From positions 1 to 8,387 of the forward strand of contig CADBOW010000224.1 in assembly GCA_902796375.1 (NCBI GenBank): 8,387 nt of DNA. The letters run 5' to 3'. The stretch comes from an uncultured Lachnospiraceae bacterium. GTDB taxonomy: Bacteria > Bacillota > Clostridia > Lachnospirales > Lachnospiraceae. Within the stretch, counting starts at the first letter, position 1. Each line of letters starts with the position of its first letter. The position numbers and the translations under genes are program-made. Below are positions 5,043 to 8,387 of the stretch, in pieces. The notes beneath the pieces are model-generated. The model worked only from the letters and a program-made list of their open reading frames with translations. It was not told where the DNA came from and did not search any database.

Positions 5043-5186
5043 CCTGTACTTATCCTTTCCGATTTTTCTTACCTGACCGGATACTTCCCGGTTCCGACTT
5101 TGCTTTCCGGTTCCGACTTCATTCCCCGGTCGGATACTTCCCGGTTCCGACTTCACTTCCCCGGTCAGATACTTCCCTCTTCCGAC
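5042..5186 (-). repeat. Imperfect tandem repeats between gdpP and rplI
   Basis: On the minus strand the motif GTCGGAA starts at 5186, 5151, 5117 and 5098, giving units of 35, 34, 19 and 35 bases; a fifth degenerate unit (5063-5042, starting ATCGGAA) contains the rplI RBS and start codon. Full units share GTCGGAACCGGGAAGTATC with few changes; the third is shortened. The first unit includes the last codons and stop of gdpP, so the array appears to have grown by duplication of the gdpP 3' end. In unit 2, GTCGGA can pair with TCCGAC across an 11-base loop (5129-5151); in unit 1 the changed bases (TCTGAC) still allow pairing through a G-U wobble. The units also carry SD-like GGGAAG. It may set transcript stability or L9 expression, or be neutral. 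Confidence 0.75.
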
Positions 5187-7213
5187 ATCTGCTTCAGAAT
5201 CTGTCGGAGTCGAAGGAAGAACTCTTCCTTTGTGGAGTTCTTCACCTGAGCGCCTGCCACGGTAGCATGGCCGCCGCCGTTGAAATGCTCCATGATCACC
5301 TGAACATTTACATCCCCGATGGACCGGGCCGATACGTAGAGCGTCCCGTCCTCTCCCTCGGTCACGACAAAGGAAGCCTTTATATTTTCCACATTTAAAA
5401 GTTCATTTGCAGCCTTTGCAACCGGAACCGTAGGTGCATCCGAGGAATCCGGATCCGGCTCCACGTAGGACAGGGCAAAGCAGTCCATATAGATCTCCGC
5501 ATTGCTGATTCCCTGCGCCCGCTCCTTCATGGATACCAGACTGCTCCGGAACATCTTCCGGACACGGGTGATATCCGCACCGCTCTTCCGAAGATAGGAT
5601 GCCGCCTCAAAGGTCCGCACTCCGGTCTTCGTCAGGAAATTATCCGTATCGATGAGGATTCCGGAATACATGGCATCCGCTTCCACCGGACGTATCTTCG
5701 GTTTTACGGAAATGTACTGGAACATTTCCGTGATCATCTCGCAGGCCGAAGATGCGAAGGGCTCGATGTACGAGAGGGTTGCATTTTCAATGGGCTCATT
5801 GGACTGACGATGATGATCGAATACCACCACGGTGGAAACCATGGAAAGCAGCTCCTCACACTCCGTCATGCTGGGGCGGTTGACATCACATACCACAACC
5901 ATGGTGGTTGCGTCCACCATGGTAAGGGCCTGTGCGCTGGATACGATCATATCCGAATACTGATTGCTGTTCTTAAAGCTGTTGACCAGCGGATCGATGG
6001 CATCCGTCTCCCCGTTTAATACGATATATGCTTTTCTGCCCAGGGTTGTCACCAGCCGGTGAATACCCACGGCAGATCCGAAGGCATCCGCATCCGGCCG
6101 CTTATGGGCCATGATGAGAACTTTCTCCTTATTCTCCAGAAGCTCCTCGAAGGCCTGCGCCTTCACACGCGCCTTCACACGGGTGGTCTTCTCGGTACCG
6201 GTACTCTTTCCGCCGTAGTAGGTAACCTGTTCACCGAACTTCAGGGCCACCTGATCACCGCCGCGTCCCAGTGCCAGACCGATGGCGATCTTGGCATTTT
6301 CAAAGGCGTCCGTGAAGCTTTCATTTCCTGCTCCGATACCGATGGAAAGGGTCATGGGAATCTCATTTCCCACGTTGATGCTCTTAACATCATCCAGCAG
6401 AGAGAACCGGTCCGACTTCAGTGTCTGCATATACTTCTGCCGGAACACGAAGAGGTATTTGTCATTCTCCAGGTGCTTTACGATGGCATCGATATTCGAC
6501 AGATACATGTTGATCTTCCGGTCAACCAGTGCTGTCAGAATGGAGTGCTTCACCTCCTCCAGGGAATTCATAACCTCATCATAGTTATCAATGTAGACCA
6601 GACCTGCGATCAGCTTCTGATCATAGGTTTCCTGCTCCAGACGCCTCTCGTTGGTCACATCAAACATATGCATGACCAGAACCACGTCCTCTTCCTGATT
6701 GTCCCCGGGCTCCCCGTCAAAAACAGCCGATAGATCCACCCGGCGGATCTTCGCATTGTAGCTCCGTTCCCCCAGGTCCACACTCATGGAGATCTCGCCT
6801 TCAATATCATCCAGCACCTCCGGCGTCAGATCGGGAATATAGCTGTCGATCCTTCTCTGGAGGAATTTCTTCTCATTGACATCGATGGCCCGGTAAAACC
6901 TGGCATTGGCCCACATCACCCTTCCGTCCAGATCCAGCAGCACATAGGGCACATCCAGGCCATGCAGCAGCTCCTTCTGCACCTTTCCCTGCTCCAGGGA
7001 ATAATCCACCATGGTGGACCGGAATACCGGCATCAGTCGATAATACGCGAAGAACACCACCAGAATATAGGCTGCAATGATGATGGCGGAAATGATGGTC
7101 TCTCTGGAATCGATCCCGTACTGCACAACAACGATCACCAGGAAAACCAGCGCCAGAAGGATCGGAAGCAGCGTCAGATATTTAATTTTATTCCGCATTC
7201 TTCTGCTGTTCAT
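5165..7213 (-). CDS. gdpP: Cyclic-di-AMP phosphodiesterase GdpP (DHH family, YybT-like)
   Basis: The 682-residue membrane enzyme hydrolyses c-di-AMP to pApA and so affects potassium and osmotic balance and cell-wall stress responses. Two N-terminal membrane helices (about 13-31 and 39-58) lead into a degenerate PAS domain (about 80-190, with LLDLDGRVMWAN) and a modified GGDEF domain (about 195-335) in which the signature is GGDQV (318-322), as expected for a domain without cyclase activity. The C-terminal DHH/DHHA1 phosphodiesterase (about 360-680) has all the metal-site motifs: His370, Asp374 and Asp376 in HKRPDADAFGSA, Asp443, Asp466-His467-His468 and Asp522, plus GGGHATVAGA (646-655). A 12-base exact tandem repeat duplicates VKAR in the linker before the DHH domain (about 346-353). 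The ATG lies five bases after the valS stop, and its SD-like GGGAAG overlaps the last valS codons. An alternative start at Met6 would shorten only the extreme N-terminus. Confidence 0.97.
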   Translation of the reverse strand: MNSRRMRNKIKYLTLLPILLALVFLVIVVVQYGIDSRETIISAIIIAAYILVVFFAYYRLMPVFRSTMVDYSLEQGKVQKELLHGLDVPYVLLDLDGRVMWANARFYRAIDVNEKKFLQRRIDSYIPDLTPEVLDDIEGEISMSVDLGERSYNAKIRRVDLSAVFDGEPGDNQEEDVVLVMHMFDVTNERRLEQETYDQKLIAGLVYIDNYDEVMNSLEEVKHSILTALVDRKINMYLSNIDAIVKHLENDKYLFVFRQKYMQTLKSDRFSLLDDVKSINVGNEIPMTLSIGIGAGNESFTDAFENAKIAIGLALGRGGDQVALKFGEQVTYYGGKSTGTEKTTRVKARVKAQAFEELLENKEKVLIMAHKRPDADAFGSAVGIHRLVTTLGRKAYIVLNGETDAIDPLVNSFKNSNQYSDMIVSSAQALTMVDATTMVVVCDVNRPSMTECEELLSMVSTVVVFDHHRQSNEPIENATLSYIEPFASSACEMITEMFQYISVKPKIRPVEADAMYSGILIDTDNFLTKTGVRTFEAASYLRKSGADITRVRKMFRSSLVSMKERAQGISNAEIYMDCFALSYVEPDPDSSDAPTVPVAKAANELLNVENIKASFVVTEGEDGTLYVSARSIGDVNVQVIMEHFNGGGHATVAGAQVKNSTKEEFFLRLRQILKQMSEEGSI
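6157..6180 (-). repeat. Exact 12-bp tandem duplication inside gdpP
   Basis: The plus strand reads GCGCCTTCACAC twice in succession (6157-6168 and 6169-6180). In the protein this repeats a four-residue block (VKAR) in the basic linker between the degenerate GGDEF and DHH domains. It keeps the frame and lies outside known catalytic motifs. It is probably a slippage or recombination product. Confidence 0.8.
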
Positions 7214-7218
7214 GTCAC

Positions 7219-8387
7219 TTACTTCCCGAGACTCTCCAGACGCTCCAGCACCTGTGCATAGGTCTCTTTATATTTCTGTAATTTCTGTTTCTCTTCCTCT
7301 ACCTTTGCTGCGGGAGCCTTGCTGAGGAAGCGTTCATTTCCCAGCATGTTCTCACCGCGCTTGATCTCGCCCTCCAGGCGGGTCTTCTCCTTCGTGAGAC
7401 GCTCCAGCTCCTTCTCCATATCCACCAGATCCGCAAAGGGCATATACAGCACGGCATTGTGGATCACGGCCGACACCGCATCCTCTGCGATACCGGATCT
7501 GTCCGCCTGTACCGACACCTCGCCGGCATATGCCAGGGGTGCAAAGAAATTCTTCGTTTCGGCAAACAGCTTCTGCAGCTCCTCTTCCTCCGTAACCACG
7601 ATCACGCTGGCCTTCTTTGACGGCGGCACATTCATTTCCGCACGTACATTCCGGATGCTCCGGACAGCCTCTTTGAGGATGTCGGTATGCTTCTCCTCTT
7701 CTGCAAAATGAAGCTCCTCGTCGTAAACCGGCCAGGAAGAGATCATGATGGACTCCTCCTCCGTCAGTGTACAGTAGATCTCCTCCGTAACAAACGGCAT
7801 ATAGGGGTGCAGCAGCTTCAGTGCATCGGTCAGCACGGTCTTCAGGGTATACAGGGCTGCTGCCTTGGTTTCATCCGCATCATCCCAGAGTCTCGGCTTC
7901 ACCATCTCGATATACCAGTCGCAGAACTCCTCCCAGAGGAAGCTGTAAATCTTGTCCGCAGCGATACCCAGCTCGTACTTCTCCATATTCTCGGTAACAT
8001 CCTTCACCAGGGTGTTGCACTTGCTGAGGATCCAGCGGTCCGCCAGTGTCAGCTGTTCCTCTGTAACGGCATCAATGGCCGCTGCATCGGCCTTATCAAT
8101 ATTCATAAGGATGAATCTGGATGCATTCCAGATCTTATTTGCGAAATTCCGGCTGGCTACCACACGCTCCCAGTAGAAACGCATATCATTTCCAGGTGCA
8201 TTTCCGGTGATCAGGGTGAGCCGCAGGGCATCCGCACCATAGGTGTCGATGAGCTCCAGGGGATCGATGCCGTTGCCCAGGGACTTGGACATCTTCCGTC
8301 CCTGGCTGTCCCGGATCAGTCCGTGGACGTACACGTCGTGGAAAGGCACCTGTCCCGTGGTCTCCAGGGCCGAGAATACCATCCGCA
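7219..8387 (-). CDS. valS: Valyl-tRNA synthetase (C-terminal part, runs off right edge)
   Basis: About 388 codons of the C-terminal part are visible, and the frame continues past the right edge. The enzyme attaches valine to tRNA-Val in the cytosol. Seen directly: the class I signature KMSKS (complement of 8281-8295) in the context GRKMSKSLGNGIDPLE, then YGADALRLTL, the anticodon-binding helical domain (with NKIWNASRF, DRWILSK and a PYMPFVTEEIY-type motif), and the C-terminal coiled-coil arm (about the last 70 residues, rich in Lys and Glu, starting near VDMEKELERL) that is specific to ValRS among related synthetases. The HIGH motif and editing domain lie outside. No damage is seen in the visible part. 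Its stop is five bases before gdpP, so valS is probably the upstream member of the valS-gdpP-rplI-dnaB transcript; its own promoter, and any T-box leader as often seen in Bacillota, would be outside this window. Confidence 0.97.
   Translation of the reverse strand, partial: RMVFSALETTGQVPFHDVYVHGLIRDSQGRKMSKSLGNGIDPLELIDTYGADALRLTLITGNAPGNDMRFYWERVVASRNFANKIWNASRFILMNIDKADAAAIDAVTEEQLTLADRWILSKCNTLVKDVTENMEKYELGIAADKIYSFLWEEFCDWYIEMVKPRLWDDADETKAAALYTLKTVLTDALKLLHPYMPFVTEEIYCTLTEEESIMISSWPVYDEELHFAEEEKHTDILKEAVRSIRNVRAEMNVPPSKKASVIVVTEEEELQKLFAETKNFFAPLAYAGEVSVQADRSGIAEDAVSAVIHNAVLYMPFADLVDMEKELERLTKEKTRLEGEIKRGENMLGNERFLSKAPAAKVEEEKQKLQKYKETYAQVLERLESLGK

Noticed and set aside
5042..5156. 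N-terminal extension of rplI from a GTG at 5156
   Set aside because: It translates the tandem repeats into a non-L9 sequence; the canonical L9 start at 5042 has a well-placed RBS.
5042..5186. Possible CRISPR array in the gdpP-rplI gap
   Set aside because: The units are contiguous without unique spacers, are imperfect, and grow out of the gdpP coding end; they are a tandem repeat. I saw no repeat-spacer pattern anywhere else in the window, so the CARF nuclease has no local array.
6059..6733. 224-codon plus-strand frame antisense to gdpP
   Set aside because: Shadow of gdpP; His/Leu/Gln-rich translation typical of an antisense frame, no RBS and no recognisable domain.

Overview
The window looks like a chromosomal segment of a Gram-positive, low-GC-phylum bacterium (Bacillota), most likely class Clostridia and plausibly Lachnospiraceae. 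The basis is the strong AGGAGG-type ribosome binding sites, sigma-A-like promoters, intrinsic terminators with T-runs, the order gdpP-rplI-dnaB typical of Bacillota, a MsmX/UgpC-type sugar-transporter ATPase and a c-di-AMP phosphodiesterase. This placement is inferred from gene content and style; no marker search was possible.

Layout. (1) Positions 1-186, minus strand: the N-terminal 62 codons of an ABC transporter ATPase that runs off the left edge, with its RBS, 5' leader and a good sigma-A promoter at 274-302. (2) Positions 349-401: a long inverted repeat that ends the neighbouring minus-strand gene as an intrinsic terminator. (3) Positions 480-1019, minus: a small membrane-anchored protein with a LytR_C domain. 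(4) Positions 1020-1227: a divergent intergenic region with two back-to-back promoters whose -35 elements overlap, plus a GC-rich stem-loop in the rightward leader. (5) Positions 1228-3217, plus: a two-gene unit made of a short-chain dehydrogenase (FabG/YmfI-like) and a DUF1887-family protein, i.e. a CARF-like sensor domain fused to a PD-(D/E)XK nuclease (Card1/Can2-like). It ends in a terminator whose loop contains the stop codon. (6) Positions 3251-8387, minus, transcribed right to left: valS (C-terminal part), gdpP, rplI and dnaB, packed with gaps of 5, 122 and 1 nt. The gdpP-rplI gap is filled by imperfect tandem repeats that grew out of the gdpP 3' end.

How the genes work together. The minus-strand block is a housekeeping operon joining translation (ValRS, ribosomal protein L9), replication (DnaB) and c-di-AMP turnover (GdpP). 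The most interesting element is the plus-strand pair inserted between it and the LytR_C gene. It is a CARF-type nuclease of the kind normally activated by cyclic oligoadenylate from type III CRISPR systems, but here it has no CRISPR array, cas gene or cyclase in view, sits behind an SDR enzyme, and departs from the usual sequence at both the ligand-binding glycine motif (TGGGE) and the nuclease motif (S-x-K where E-x-K is expected).
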